This document shows positions 23,595-31,188 of a stretch of 64,000 bases of DNA, piece by piece (position 1 is the stretch's first letter; every line of letters begins with the position of its first letter). The notes beneath the pieces are model-generated. The model did no database searches and was not told where the DNA came from. It saw only the letters and a program-made list of their open reading frames with translations. The DNA lies in NCBI RefSeq assembly GCF_042651785.1, contig NZ_JBHSEC010000003.1, positions 1-64,000 on the forward strand, given 5' to 3'. The stretch comes from Chungangia koreensis (GTDB lineage: Bacteria > Bacillota > Bacilli > Bacillales_A > Planococcaceae). A program made the translations under genes and the position numbers.

Positions 23595-23965
23595 ACTTTA
23601 AAAACTTTTCCCTGCCAGACGATCTTCTCTAAATCGCCCAAGTGCACTTCGACTAATTCGGAATCCTCTGTGTCTGATTCCAGACGGACGACCACATGGT
23701 CCTCGAACAAGCTATCTACGACACCAAGCAGCTCACTCCCATCCGTTAGACGAAACGTCAGTGGCCGATACACATGACGTTGGAATGGGGAGTCCAAAAA
23801 TTGAAGCTGTTGTTTAATCGGAGTCAAATCTCTCGAAGGGGTAAATGGTTTCGTATAAACTGAAGTGCTTTCCTCATAGCTGTTGTAGGCAGTTTCTTTC
23901 GTTTTCGTGAAAATGGGCGGTCCTGCTATGAAAAGGAGCGGTTCGCTTTGCAAAGTAAAAGGCAC
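23591..23965 (-). CDS. CotO-like spore coat protein
   Basis: 124 residues. The N terminus SEPLLFIAGPPIF resembles the PLLYI-QP start of CotO-family proteins, and the C-terminal part (RPLTFRLTDGSELLGVVDSLFEDHVVVRLE...) looks like a small beta-barrel. B. subtilis CotO (YjbX) is a morphogenetic outer-coat protein next to cotZ; here the CotY/Z gene is adjacent. A sigma-K-type promoter stands just upstream. GTG at 23965 is taken; TTG 23953 is possible. The family call is tentative and longer CotO proteins exist. Confidence 0.6.
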   Translation of the reverse strand: MPFTLQSEPLLFIAGPPIFTKTKETAYNSYEESTSVYTKPFTPSRDLTPIKQQLQFLDSPFQRHVYRPLTFRLTDGSELLGVVDSLFEDHVVVRLESDTEDSELVEVHLGDLEKIVWQGKVFKV

Positions 23966-24010
23966 ATCCTTTTTTTCTTTATAGTATGCATAGCGAAAAA
24001 AAGGTGTGCC
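23961..24010 (-). terminator. Terminator hairpin of mgtE
   Basis: GGCACACCTTTTTTTC / GAAAAAAAGGATGTGCC, a long stem after the mgtE stop. It overlaps the sigma-K-like promoter and the start of the CotO-like gene. Confidence 0.55.
23980..24007 (-). promoter_or_regulatory. Sigma-K type promoter of the CotO-like gene
   Basis: Minus strand ACA (24005-24007), 16-bp spacer, CATACTATA (23980-23988), close to AC-N16/17-CATA-N3-TA, about 15 bp before the start. Confidence 0.55.
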
Positions 24011-24019
24011 CGCCCATCC

Positions 24020-25393
24020 TTATAACTGGCTCAAGAACATTGTCGCCAATCCTAAGTAAATGAGGATGCTTATAATATCATTCAATGTTGTGATGAAAGG
24101 CCCCGAAGCCACTGCCGGGTCAATTTTCATTCGGTGGATGAGTAGTGGAATAAAAGAACCGGCAATCGTCGCAACAAAGATGGATCCGAAGATTGCTCCA
24201 CCAACAAGGGAGCCTAAAAGCAGTTCATGTTTCCATAAATAAATGACAAATGTAATGATAACTCCACATGTTAAGCCCGTCAGCAGACCTGTTCCAGCTT
24301 CCCGAAGCAAGAGCTTCAATCGACTCTCATCTTCAAGCTGCCCTGTTGCGATACCGCGGACAGCTACTGCGAGCGCCTGTGTACCGCTATTTCCTGCCAT
24401 TCCGGCTATTAGCGGAATGAATACTGCTAATAAAGCAACTTGATCGAGTGTATTTTCAAACATCCCCATCAAATTCGCCGTAATCATACCAAGGAATGAC
24501 AGGATGATTAGCCATGGCAAGCGTTTCTTAGCTGCGGTAAGTGGATTACGGTCAATCGTATCCATATCGGCAACCCCAGCAAGTTTCGAGTAGTCATCGG
24601 ATGCCTCTTCTTCCAAGACGTCGATAATATCGTCGACTGTGATTATTCCAAGTAAGTGATTCTGAAAATCGACAACCGGTACAGCGAGGAAATTATAGTC
24701 CTTAATTGTACGGGCGACCTCTTCCTGGTCTTCGCTAACGGGTACACTGACGACACGATCACTCATGATGGAGCGGATGAGCGTGTCCTCATCAGCGATG
24801 ATCAGATCCCTTAAAGAGATTACCCCTGTAAGCTGGTTATCTTCATTAACAACAAATAAATAATAGATCGTTTCGGCTTCGGGAGCAGCATTGCGCAGAA
24901 TCGTCATCGCCGAGCGAACGGTCGAATTCTCAGGAATCGCTACATACTCCGTCGTCATAATGGAACCGGCCGTGTATTCTTCATAATGGAGAAGATCCTT
25001 GATTTCCTGTGCGGACTCCTGATCCATTATCGTTAAATAACTGGCGACTTGTGTCTTATCCAGTTCATTCAAAACATCCACCGCATCGTCCGTATACATC
25101 AAAGAAAGCATGTCTGCAGCATAACGATGGTCCATTTCCTTCATGAACTCTTCATATTCATCATTATCTAACTCGATTGCCTGAAATATCTCGGCCATTT
25201 CCTTTGGAGATAGGAATCGGTAGATAATCTGCCTACTATCAGGGCTCACCTTTTCATAAAATTTTGCCTGATCATAGGGGTGGAGCTGTAAGAATTCTTC
25301 ACGGAAACCTTCATAATCTTCATTTAATAAAAGGCTATCCAAAAAGTCCAAATCGAATGGAAGCTCTTCGCGTTCAAACCGTTCCTCTGCCAA
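24020..25393 (-). CDS. mgtE: Magnesium transporter MgtE
   Basis: 457 residues from TTG 25393 (AAAGGAGG eight bases upstream); the frame stays open 21 codons further without a site. Layout: N-domain of helical repeats (about 10-130), two CBS domains (about 135-260) that sense magnesium, a connecting helix, and five membrane helices forming the pore (VALLAVFIPLIAGMAGNSGTQALAV is the signature region). Imports Mg2+ when intracellular Mg is low. No M-box fits in the 95 bp before it, so control may be by the CBS gate alone. Divergent from prpE. Confidence 0.95.
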   Translation of the reverse strand: MAEERFEREELPFDLDFLDSLLLNEDYEGFREEFLQLHPYDQAKFYEKVSPDSRQIIYRFLSPKEMAEIFQAIELDNDEYEEFMKEMDHRYAADMLSLMYTDDAVDVLNELDKTQVASYLTIMDQESAQEIKDLLHYEEYTAGSIMTTEYVAIPENSTVRSAMTILRNAAPEAETIYYLFVVNEDNQLTGVISLRDLIIADEDTLIRSIMSDRVVSVPVSEDQEEVARTIKDYNFLAVPVVDFQNHLLGIITVDDIIDVLEEEASDDYSKLAGVADMDTIDRNPLTAAKKRLPWLIILSFLGMITANLMGMFENTLDQVALLAVFIPLIAGMAGNSGTQALAVAVRGIATGQLEDESRLKLLLREAGTGLLTGLTCGVIITFVIYLWKHELLLGSLVGGAIFGSIFVATIAGSFIPLLIHRMKIDPAVASGPFITTLNDIISILIYLGLATMFLSQL

Positions 25394-25488
25394 TCTGACT
25401 CCCTCCTTTCCGCTTGTGTTATTTTGAAAAAGTCCATTAAAGGGTAAACTTAGCATGACCGAATAGAAACTGTCAAAGGGTGTTTTTG

Positions 25489-26232
25489 GTGAAATACGAC
25501 ATTATTGGTGATATCCATGGTTGCTTTGATGAATTAATCCAACTCTTATCAAAACTCGGCTACAAGAAACAAAATGATATTTATGTACATCCTGAGGGAC
25601 GACACCTTGCATTCGTTGGTGACGCCACTGATCGCGGCCCCAAGTCTTTGGCGACATTGGAGTTGCTATTTAAGCTACAGGAAGCCGGCCAACTAACCTA
25701 TTCCCCGGGAAATCACTGCAACAAATTATATCGGTTCATGAAAGGCAGTAACGTCCAACAGACACATGGACTGGAAACAACCGTGGCCGAATTCAAAACA
25801 TTATCAGGAAAAGAGCAGAATCGCGTTCGAAGACAGTATATCCGATTTTACGAATCATTCCCGGTCTATTCGGAACTGGATGACGGTAAACTCATACTGG
25901 TCCATGCCGGAATCCGGGCTGACATGATTGGTAAACCGATCAATAAAAGCATTATCACATTTGCCATATATGGCGATATTACAGGCGAAAAACATCCGGA
26001 CGGCAGACCGGTCCGGAGAGATTGGGCAAAAAAATATGCGGGCAGCCAAACCATTATTTACGGACACACGCCCGTAAAAGAGCCACGTTTCATAAATAAT
26101 ACTGTCAATATAGATACGGGTTGTGTATTCGGCAATAAGCTCACAGCTCTTCGTTATCCGGAAATGGAAACTGTTTCAGTTCCCTCGTCCATGCCTTATT
26201 TAGAGGAGAAATTCACTCATTTTGATGGATGA
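25489..26232 (+). CDS. prpE: Bis(5'-nucleosyl)-tetraphosphatase PrpE
   Basis: 247 residues from GTG 25489 (start YDIIGDIHG as in B. subtilis); GTG 25480 is upstream in frame but has no site. Metallophosphoesterase motifs in order: GDIHG, GDATDRGP, GNHCNK, HAGIRAD and YGHTPV. Hydrolyses Ap4A asymmetrically and has been tied to spore germination in B. subtilis. Its last 20 bases overlap the end of the convergent yjbO gene. No terminator was seen at this junction. Confidence 0.93.
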   Translation: MKYDIIGDIHGCFDELIQLLSKLGYKKQNDIYVHPEGRHLAFVGDATDRGPKSLATLELLFKLQEAGQLTYSPGNHCNKLYRFMKGSNVQQTHGLETTVAEFKTLSGKEQNRVRRQYIRFYESFPVYSELDDGKLILVHAGIRADMIGKPINKSIITFAIYGDITGEKHPDGRPVRRDWAKKYAGSQTIIYGHTPVKEPRFINNTVNIDTGCVFGNKLTALRYPEMETVSVPSSMPYLEEKFTHFDG

Positions 26233-27121
26233 ATCGGCTCATATCATCCGGTAATGGTGCAGTAAGCTGCAACATGTTGCCTGTGATTGGATGGGGAAAC
26301 AACAGCTCATGGCAATGAAGGGCATGGCGCTGAATCAGCCCCTTTTCCCCTCCATACAGATCATCTCCAGTAAGCGGGTGTCCGATGTGACTCATATGAA
26401 CACGGATTTGGTGGGTCCTTCCGGTATGAAGTTTTAAACGAATGACTGAAAAAGGTTGTCCTCCCCGCTCTATACGCTTTAGCACCTCGACATCCGTATG
26501 GGCATATTGCCCTTCCTCACTTACTTTTCGTTCGATGATACTTCCTTCTTTTCGACCAATCGGTGCAATGACCGATAGGAAATCTTCCTTCATATGACCA
26601 TGTACAATGGCTACGTAAAACTTTTGAAGTTTCCGCTCTTTTTGAAGGACATCCATTAAATGATGGACATGACGATTTTTAGTCATACAGAGAAGGCCCG
26701 AAGTATCTCTATCGAGCCGTGTCACAACATGTACAGTCGATGGGATCCCTTTCCTTTTCAAGTGATACGCAGCAAAATTCGCTACCGTTCCGGTTGGATG
26801 TTCAAATGATGGAATCGTTGCTTGGTCAAAGGGTTTATTGATCACCAATAGTGTTTCATCCTCAAAAACGATATCGAGTTCCCCTTCATCAATAGAAATC
26901 CCTTCACTGACTTCTTCTGGCGGGAACACTATCGTTACGAGATCACCTTCACTTAACAAGTGGCGGACCGTCCGTTCTACTCCATTCACGATCAATTCCC
27001 CGCCTGAAAACTTAACAGCCGTCAACGTACGTTTTGAAATGCCCCAATTTTTCAAGGCGTCACGTAATAGCAGCCCGTCCTGTTCTGCGGTAAAAGTGAG
27101 TTGAAAACGTTTCTTAGTCAT
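26213..27121 (-). CDS. yjbO: RluA family pseudouridine synthase (YjbO)
   Basis: 302 residues from ATG 27121, overlapping the nadF stop by eight bases; the longer frame adds 23 unsupported residues. S4-like N-terminal part (RTLTAVKFSGGELIVNGV), then the catalytic domain with the Asp in RLDRDTSGLL, plus KLHTGRTHQIRVH and a YGG turn. Modifies uridines in rRNA or tRNA; target not known for YjbO. Operon relQ-nadF-yjbO keeps B. subtilis yjbM-yjbN-yjbO order. Confidence 0.93.
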   Translation of the reverse strand: MTKKRFQLTFTAEQDGLLLRDALKNWGISKRTLTAVKFSGGELIVNGVERTVRHLLSEGDLVTIVFPPEEVSEGISIDEGELDIVFEDETLLVINKPFDQATIPSFEHPTGTVANFAAYHLKRKGIPSTVHVVTRLDRDTSGLLCMTKNRHVHHLMDVLQKERKLQKFYVAIVHGHMKEDFLSVIAPIGRKEGSIIERKVSEEGQYAHTDVEVLKRIERGGQPFSVIRLKLHTGRTHQIRVHMSHIGHPLTGDDLYGGEKGLIQRHALHCHELLFPHPITGNMLQLTAPLPDDMSRFIHQNE

Positions 27122-27920
27122 TACTGTCAATGAACGAGTCATGCACCCGTTTCCAGAATGGAAATGGACGGAAGCGTGCAAATCGCACACGTTCCTTTGC
27201 TACTCTATAATGAACAGATTTAACGTCTTTCTGCAAAATCTGCAAATGATCAATCGTCACCATGAAATCTGGCCCCTTTACCGGCTTTAACACCAAATTA
27301 TGGTGGGATGGCAAAATGAGCGGAGAACCGACTGTCCGGAACACCCGGTTATTGATGGAAGCCATTTCCGTCATTTGTATCGCAGGAAGCGATGGATGAA
27401 GAATCGCACCGCCAAGTGCCTTGTTATATGCCGTACTACCGGTTGGAGTGGAGACACAGAGTCCATCACCTCTAAACCGCTCGAACAATGCACCGTTCAA
27501 CTCAACATCCATGACAAGCGTCACTTCCGGAGATTTGATTGTTGATTCATTTAAAGCTAAGAAGGTCGCGCTCTGATTTCTGTTTGTATATTCCACTTTC
27601 ACTTCGAGCAGTGGATACTCAATCACTTGGAAGTCATGCTTCGCAATGGAGATGACTAATTTTTCAATTTCGGCCGGTTTCCAGTCTGCATAGAAGCCTA
27701 AGTGTCCGGTGTGAATACCGACAAACGCAACCTCATCAAGACGCTCTTTATATCGATGGAAAGCATGGAGAAGAGTACCATCCCCACCGATGGAAAGAAC
27801 CACATCCGGCTCTGCGTCATCGAAAATCAAGCCAAAATCCGTTAAATACGTTTTGGCCCGCTCCATTAATTCGTTTGATAAATCATCATTCCGCGATTGC
27901 ACTGCAAATCTCATCGTCAT
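27114..27920 (-). CDS. nadF: NAD kinase
   Basis: 268 residues. Phosphorylates NAD to NADP. The GGDGTLLHAFHRY loop, the ALNESTIKSPE segment (NE motif) and GDGLCVSTPTGSTAYN of the NAD kinase family are present. The start at ATG 27920 overlaps the relQ stop by four bases, with GGAAGGTG seven bases upstream. Middle gene of relQ-nadF-yjbO. Two-domain soluble enzyme of normal length. Confidence 0.95.
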   Translation of the reverse strand: MTMRFAVQSRNDDLSNELMERAKTYLTDFGLIFDDAEPDVVLSIGGDGTLLHAFHRYKERLDEVAFVGIHTGHLGFYADWKPAEIEKLVISIAKHDFQVIEYPLLEVKVEYTNRNQSATFLALNESTIKSPEVTLVMDVELNGALFERFRGDGLCVSTPTGSTAYNKALGGAILHPSLPAIQMTEMASINNRVFRTVGSPLILPSHHNLVLKPVKGPDFMVTIDHLQILQKDVKSVHYRVAKERVRFARFRPFPFWKRVHDSFIDSND

Positions 27921-28591
27921 TTTTGTTCACCTTCCTCGTTTTTCGCTTGGAAGTACGTGTTCGGCGTTTCCTTGTACTCACTAAAATACTTTTGGGCTTC
28001 CCGGACTTCATCTCTGATTTGTGACATTTCCTCATCCAGGCTGAATGCTGCCTCGGCCGCACGTTTCAATCTCAATTGAATTTCCTGAGGGAACAACCCT
28101 TTATATTTATAATTTAATGAGTGTTCAATGGAAGCCCAGAAATTCATCGCTAACGTCCTAATTTGGATTTCAGCAAGAATTTGGATTTCCCCGTGAACCG
28201 TCTGTACCGGATATTCAATAATCATATGGTACGACCTGTAACCGCTTTCCTTATTTTTTGCGATATAATCCTTTTCTTCGATGACACGCAAGTCATTGCG
28301 CATCCTTAATTGGTTAACGACCGTTTCGATATCATCGACGAATTGGCACATGATCCGAAGTCCTGCAATATCCTGCAGTTCCTCGGCAAGTTTTCTGGAA
28401 GGTTCAAAAGAAACCCCTTTTTCCAAGCATTTGTCATAAATGCTGGCAAGAGGCTTTACCCGCCCTGTGACAAATTCAATCGGTGAATGGACATTCTCGA
28501 TTTCATATTGCGCCCGCATGCCTTTAAATTTAATTTTCAGTTCATCTACTGCTTGTTTATAAGGTTCAAGAAACCGATCCCATTGTCCCAT
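27917..28591 (-). CDS. relQ: Small alarmone synthetase RelQ (YjbM/SasB)
   Basis: 224 residues, a RelA/SpoT synthetase domain without hydrolase or TGS parts. Seen are IAGLRIMCQFVDDIETV, GYRSYHMIIEYPV, EIQIRTLAMNFWASIEHSLNYKY and a C-terminal helix (about 185-215) that makes the tetramer. Makes (p)ppGpp from GTP/GDP and ATP. RelQ-type proteins are allosterically stimulated by pppGpp. ATG behind AGGGGGTTCGTTCC. It heads the operon with NAD kinase and YjbO. Confidence 0.93.
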   Translation of the reverse strand: MGQWDRFLEPYKQAVDELKIKFKGMRAQYEIENVHSPIEFVTGRVKPLASIYDKCLEKGVSFEPSRKLAEELQDIAGLRIMCQFVDDIETVVNQLRMRNDLRVIEEKDYIAKNKESGYRSYHMIIEYPVQTVHGEIQILAEIQIRTLAMNFWASIEHSLNYKYKGLFPQEIQLRLKRAAEAAFSLDEEMSQIRDEVREAQKYFSEYKETPNTYFQAKNEEGEQK

Positions 28592-28753
28592 GGAACGAAC
28601 CCCCTGTTCTCTCTTAAAGCCGGGTTTGCCCCAGACTTTCCATGTTCATATTTTATCACAGGAAAGTGTCTGGCGCAGTGTAGATCAATCCTTTTTATTC
28701 GATTAAAATTGATGTAAAATAGGAAACAGTAAGAAAGGAGAGGACAAGCTACT

Positions 28754-29389
28754 TTGGATATCCGCTCTTTAAAATCATTAATGGAAATCAATGCCCTCCA
28801 AACACTAGGGGCAGTTCAGACATATGCGCAGTCCGATACGGTTTCGACTGTATTCAATGAGATGATCACTGAATTGATGGATCCTGACTCCATGACCGAA
28901 TCCATGTCGAGCCAATCACAGGCATTTCTAAATCAGAGCTTGAACTATAGCGGTATAGCTCCAGTTTTCGTTCCAAATGATGTAAGCAGTCAAACGAGTG
29001 GATTTACTTCGGATGGTGACTGGGCTGATTTAATAAACCAAGCCGCTCAAAAGTTTAACGTGCCGGCTAAACTTATCCATTCAGTCATTCAGCAGGAGTC
29101 TTCTTTCAATCCTCAAGCAGTCAGTCAAGCGGGTGCAGCTGGACTCATGCAGCTGATGCCCGGGACAGCTAAGTTCTTAGGTGTTGAAGACCGGTTTGAC
29201 CCAGGCCAGAATGTAATGGGTGGAGCTAAATATTTACGTCAAATGCTCGACCAGTTCGATGACCGAGTCGATCTGGCACTTGCAGCTTACAACGCTGGTC
29301 CAGGAAATGTGAAAAAATATGGAGGAATCCCGCCATTCCAAGAAACACAAAACTATGTGAAAAAAGTCCTTTCCAATTTTCAAGGATAA
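28754..29389 (+). CDS. yjbJ: Lytic transglycosylase YjbJ (SLT domain)
   Basis: 211 residues from TTG 28754 with AAAGGAGAGG upstream. The C-terminal half (about 92-211) is a soluble-lytic-transglycosylase domain with catalytic Glu115 in QQESSFNP, then AAGLMQLMPGTA and LALAAYNAGPGNV. The N-terminal 90 residues are low-complexity and polar, without a recognisable signal peptide, as in B. subtilis YjbJ/CwlQ, a dual-activity muralytic enzyme. Monocistronic, divergent from relQ. Confidence 0.9.
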   Translation: MDIRSLKSLMEINALQTLGAVQTYAQSDTVSTVFNEMITELMDPDSMTESMSSQSQAFLNQSLNYSGIAPVFVPNDVSSQTSGFTSDGDWADLINQAAQKFNVPAKLIHSVIQQESSFNPQAVSQAGAAGLMQLMPGTAKFLGVEDRFDPGQNVMGGAKYLRQMLDQFDDRVDLALAAYNAGPGNVKKYGGIPPFQETQNYVKKVLSNFQG

Positions 29390-29403
29390 TATGTTAATAA
29401 TTG

Positions 29404-29435
29404 ATCTGCCCTTTACAAAAGTGGCAGATTTTTTT
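29404..29435 (+). terminator. Terminator of yjbJ
   Basis: ATCTGCC / GGCAGAT stem followed by seven or more T, 15 bp after the stop. Confidence 0.8.
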
Positions 29436-29526
29436 GTTGTGGAATTAAGATTTCCAATTCGTTAAATTATGAAGTAAATAATCCAATAGTTTAAGAGGTA
29501 CAAACCCAATCAGAAAGACGATTTAT

Positions 29527-29555
29527 TTGAGAATTTATAGGCAGGCTGATAGAAT
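29527..29555 (+). promoter_or_regulatory. Promoter of yjbI-spxH
   Basis: TTGAGA (29527-29532), 17-bp spacer, TAGAAT (29550-29555), 32 bp before yjbI. Confidence 0.7.
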
Positions 29556-29587
29556 GACTTTACTATACACGTGAAGGAGCGTACTCC

Positions 29588-29986
29588 ATGACACGCAAAT
29601 TCGTCATTCCTTACGAACAAATTGGTGAAGAAAAGCTATCACAGCTAATTGATATATTTTATAAGAATGTCGCAAAAAACCCTTTGCTAAAACCGATTTT
29701 CCCAGATGATTTAACGGAAACTGCACGTAAACAAAAGCAATTTCAAACTCAATACTTGGGCGGACCGAATCTATTTTCTCAAGAACATGGGCACCCCATG
29801 ATGAGAGCTCGCCATAGCCCATTTCCTATTACACCCGCTCGTGCACAAGCATGGCTGGAATGTATGTCGGAGGCCATGGATGAAGTGGGATTAGAAGGTC
29901 CGTTCAGGGAAGAATACTTCAAAAGACTCGTCATGACAGCACATCATATGGTCAATACACCTGACGACGAAGAGGAGGAATTCTAG
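29588..29986 (+). CDS. yjbI: Truncated haemoglobin YjbI
   Basis: 132 residues, group II (trHbO) 2-on-2 globin. The B10 Tyr is in IDIFYKNV, the proximal His in RARHSPFPIT, and the G8 Trp in AQAWLECM. In B. subtilis YjbI protects proteins from oxidation and is paired with SpxH (YjbH). The spxH start follows the yjbI stop (TAGTG), so they are coupled here too. A good promoter is seen upstream. Confidence 0.95.
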   Translation: MTRKFVIPYEQIGEEKLSQLIDIFYKNVAKNPLLKPIFPDDLTETARKQKQFQTQYLGGPNLFSQEHGHPMMRARHSPFPITPARAQAWLECMSEAMDEVGLEGPFREEYFKRLVMTAHHMVNTPDDEEEEF

Positions 29987-30786
29987 TGGATCGGTTCACG
30001 CTTCCCCCGGACATCATCGAGCCTGCAAATCCGAATAAGCCGATTGAGCTTTATGTATTTGTAGATCCCCTTTGCCATGACTGCTGGGAGCTTCAGCCGA
30101 TGATCCGGAAATTACAGATTGAGTATGGTAAGTACTTTACTCTAAGGTATATTATCCGGACAAAACTAAGGCTCATTGAAAGTGAACAGCCAGAAGAACA
30201 TGAAGAGTTTTGCCATCCGCTCCTGCCGAGCATTGCAATCAAGGCTGCTGAATATCAAGGGAAAAAGGCAGGGAATCTATTCCTTTCCAAAATCCAGGAA
30301 GCCTTTTTCTTAGAGCATAAAAATGTTACGAAATTAGGGTGTCTACTGTCGGTTGCCGAAAAATCCCGACTCGATATGGAAGAATTCGTACAAGACTTAA
30401 ATTCCCCTGAAGTTTTAAAGTCATTCCAATGTGACCTTTACATTTCACGGGAAATGGAAGTCGATATCGTGCCAAGCATTGTCTATTTCAATGAACGAAT
30501 TGAAGATGAGGGATTAAAAGTAAGCGGCAGCTATCCTTATGCCGTGTATGAAAAGATTTTAGAGGAATTGATCGGTTCCGAATTAGTACGTAACGAACCG
30601 CCTGAACTTGATGTTCTCCTTACCCAATACGATTCGTTAGCAACAAAAGAAATTGCTGCAATTTATCAAATCAGTGAGAAAGCAGCCGAAAGTGAATTGA
30701 AGAAAAGAATGTTGCAGCAAAACATTGAATGTGAAGCGTTTAAGAACACTAAATTGTGGCGCACTAAAAAGTTTAAAACAACGTGA
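29986..30786 (+). CDS. spxH: ClpXP adaptor SpxH (YjbH), thioredoxin/DsbA-like
   Basis: 266 residues from GTG 29986 behind AGAGGAGGAATTCTA. DsbA-like fold with a CHDC pair (Cys30-Cys33) in VDPLCHDCWELQP; the N-terminal Cys/His zinc site and C-terminal region fit YjbH. It presents Spx for ClpXP degradation and is inactivated by disulfide stress. The same window encodes spxA (35204) and mecA, so the Spx circuit is close together. Translation coupled with yjbI; terminator follows. Confidence 0.92.
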   Translation: MDRFTLPPDIIEPANPNKPIELYVFVDPLCHDCWELQPMIRKLQIEYGKYFTLRYIIRTKLRLIESEQPEEHEEFCHPLLPSIAIKAAEYQGKKAGNLFLSKIQEAFFLEHKNVTKLGCLLSVAEKSRLDMEEFVQDLNSPEVLKSFQCDLYISREMEVDIVPSIVYFNERIEDEGLKVSGSYPYAVYEKILEELIGSELVRNEPPELDVLLTQYDSLATKEIAAIYQISEKAAESELKKRMLQQNIECEAFKNTKLWRTKKFKTT

Positions 30787-30815
30787 AAGACCCATTCCAA
30801 CTGGAATGGGTCTTT
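30785..30815 (+). terminator. Terminator of yjbI-spxH
   Basis: 15-bp stem GAAAGACCCATTCCA / TGGAATGGGTCTTTC starting at the spxH stop. Confidence 0.85.
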
Positions 30816-31027
30816 CCTATTTCACAAAGGGGATGGGAGAAATGTTCACGTTCAAACAAAAAGGGGTGTATGTTTGCTTGTGAATTATTTCACATCTAAA
30901 GATTATCACAGAATAATATTGCATTCAACAGTTTGAGATTAATTTCACAAAGTTGTCAAAGTGTAAGCGACTTCGTATTCTACTATCTTCGGATGATTGC
31001 TGATGACGATAAGGTTGATAGTAACTG

Positions 31028-31133
31028 TATGGCAAAAAACTCCGTTCATATTGCGCGAAATGCAATTGGTATTGCGGATTATCGATTCAGTATTGCGGGA
31101 ATCTGCTTACGTATTGCGTTAACATATTATCGC
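31028..31133. repeat. Intergenic tandem array A, 21-bp period
   Basis: ATTGCG recurs at 31050, 31071, 31092 and 31113, exactly 21 bp apart, inside the core GTATTGCG (the first copy reads CATATTGCG); a weaker in-phase copy (TATGGC) starts at 31028. The other 13 bp per unit are variable. It lies between the spxH and pepF terminators, so outside both transcripts. The 31,000 gap (30,787-31,188) holds nothing else recognisable. Confidence 0.75.
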
Positions 31134-31147
31134 CCATTATTTCTCCA

Positions 31148-31178
31148 TAATAAAAGAGAGTGAATTATATTCACCCTC
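31148..31178 (-). terminator. Terminator of pepF
   Basis: GAGGGTGAAT / ATTCACTCTC (one wobble) then TTTTATT on the minus strand, just after the pepF stop. Confidence 0.7.
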
Positions 31179-31188
31179 CCTTTCCTCC

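Noticed and set aside
25394..25488. M-box magnesium riboswitch before mgtE
   Set aside because: The space to the divergent prpE gene is only 95 bp, too short for an M-box, and no matching motif was seen.
30933..31163. 76-codon plus-strand frame over array A
   Set aside because: Contains the 21-bp repeat, lacks a ribosome site, ends inside the pepF terminator.
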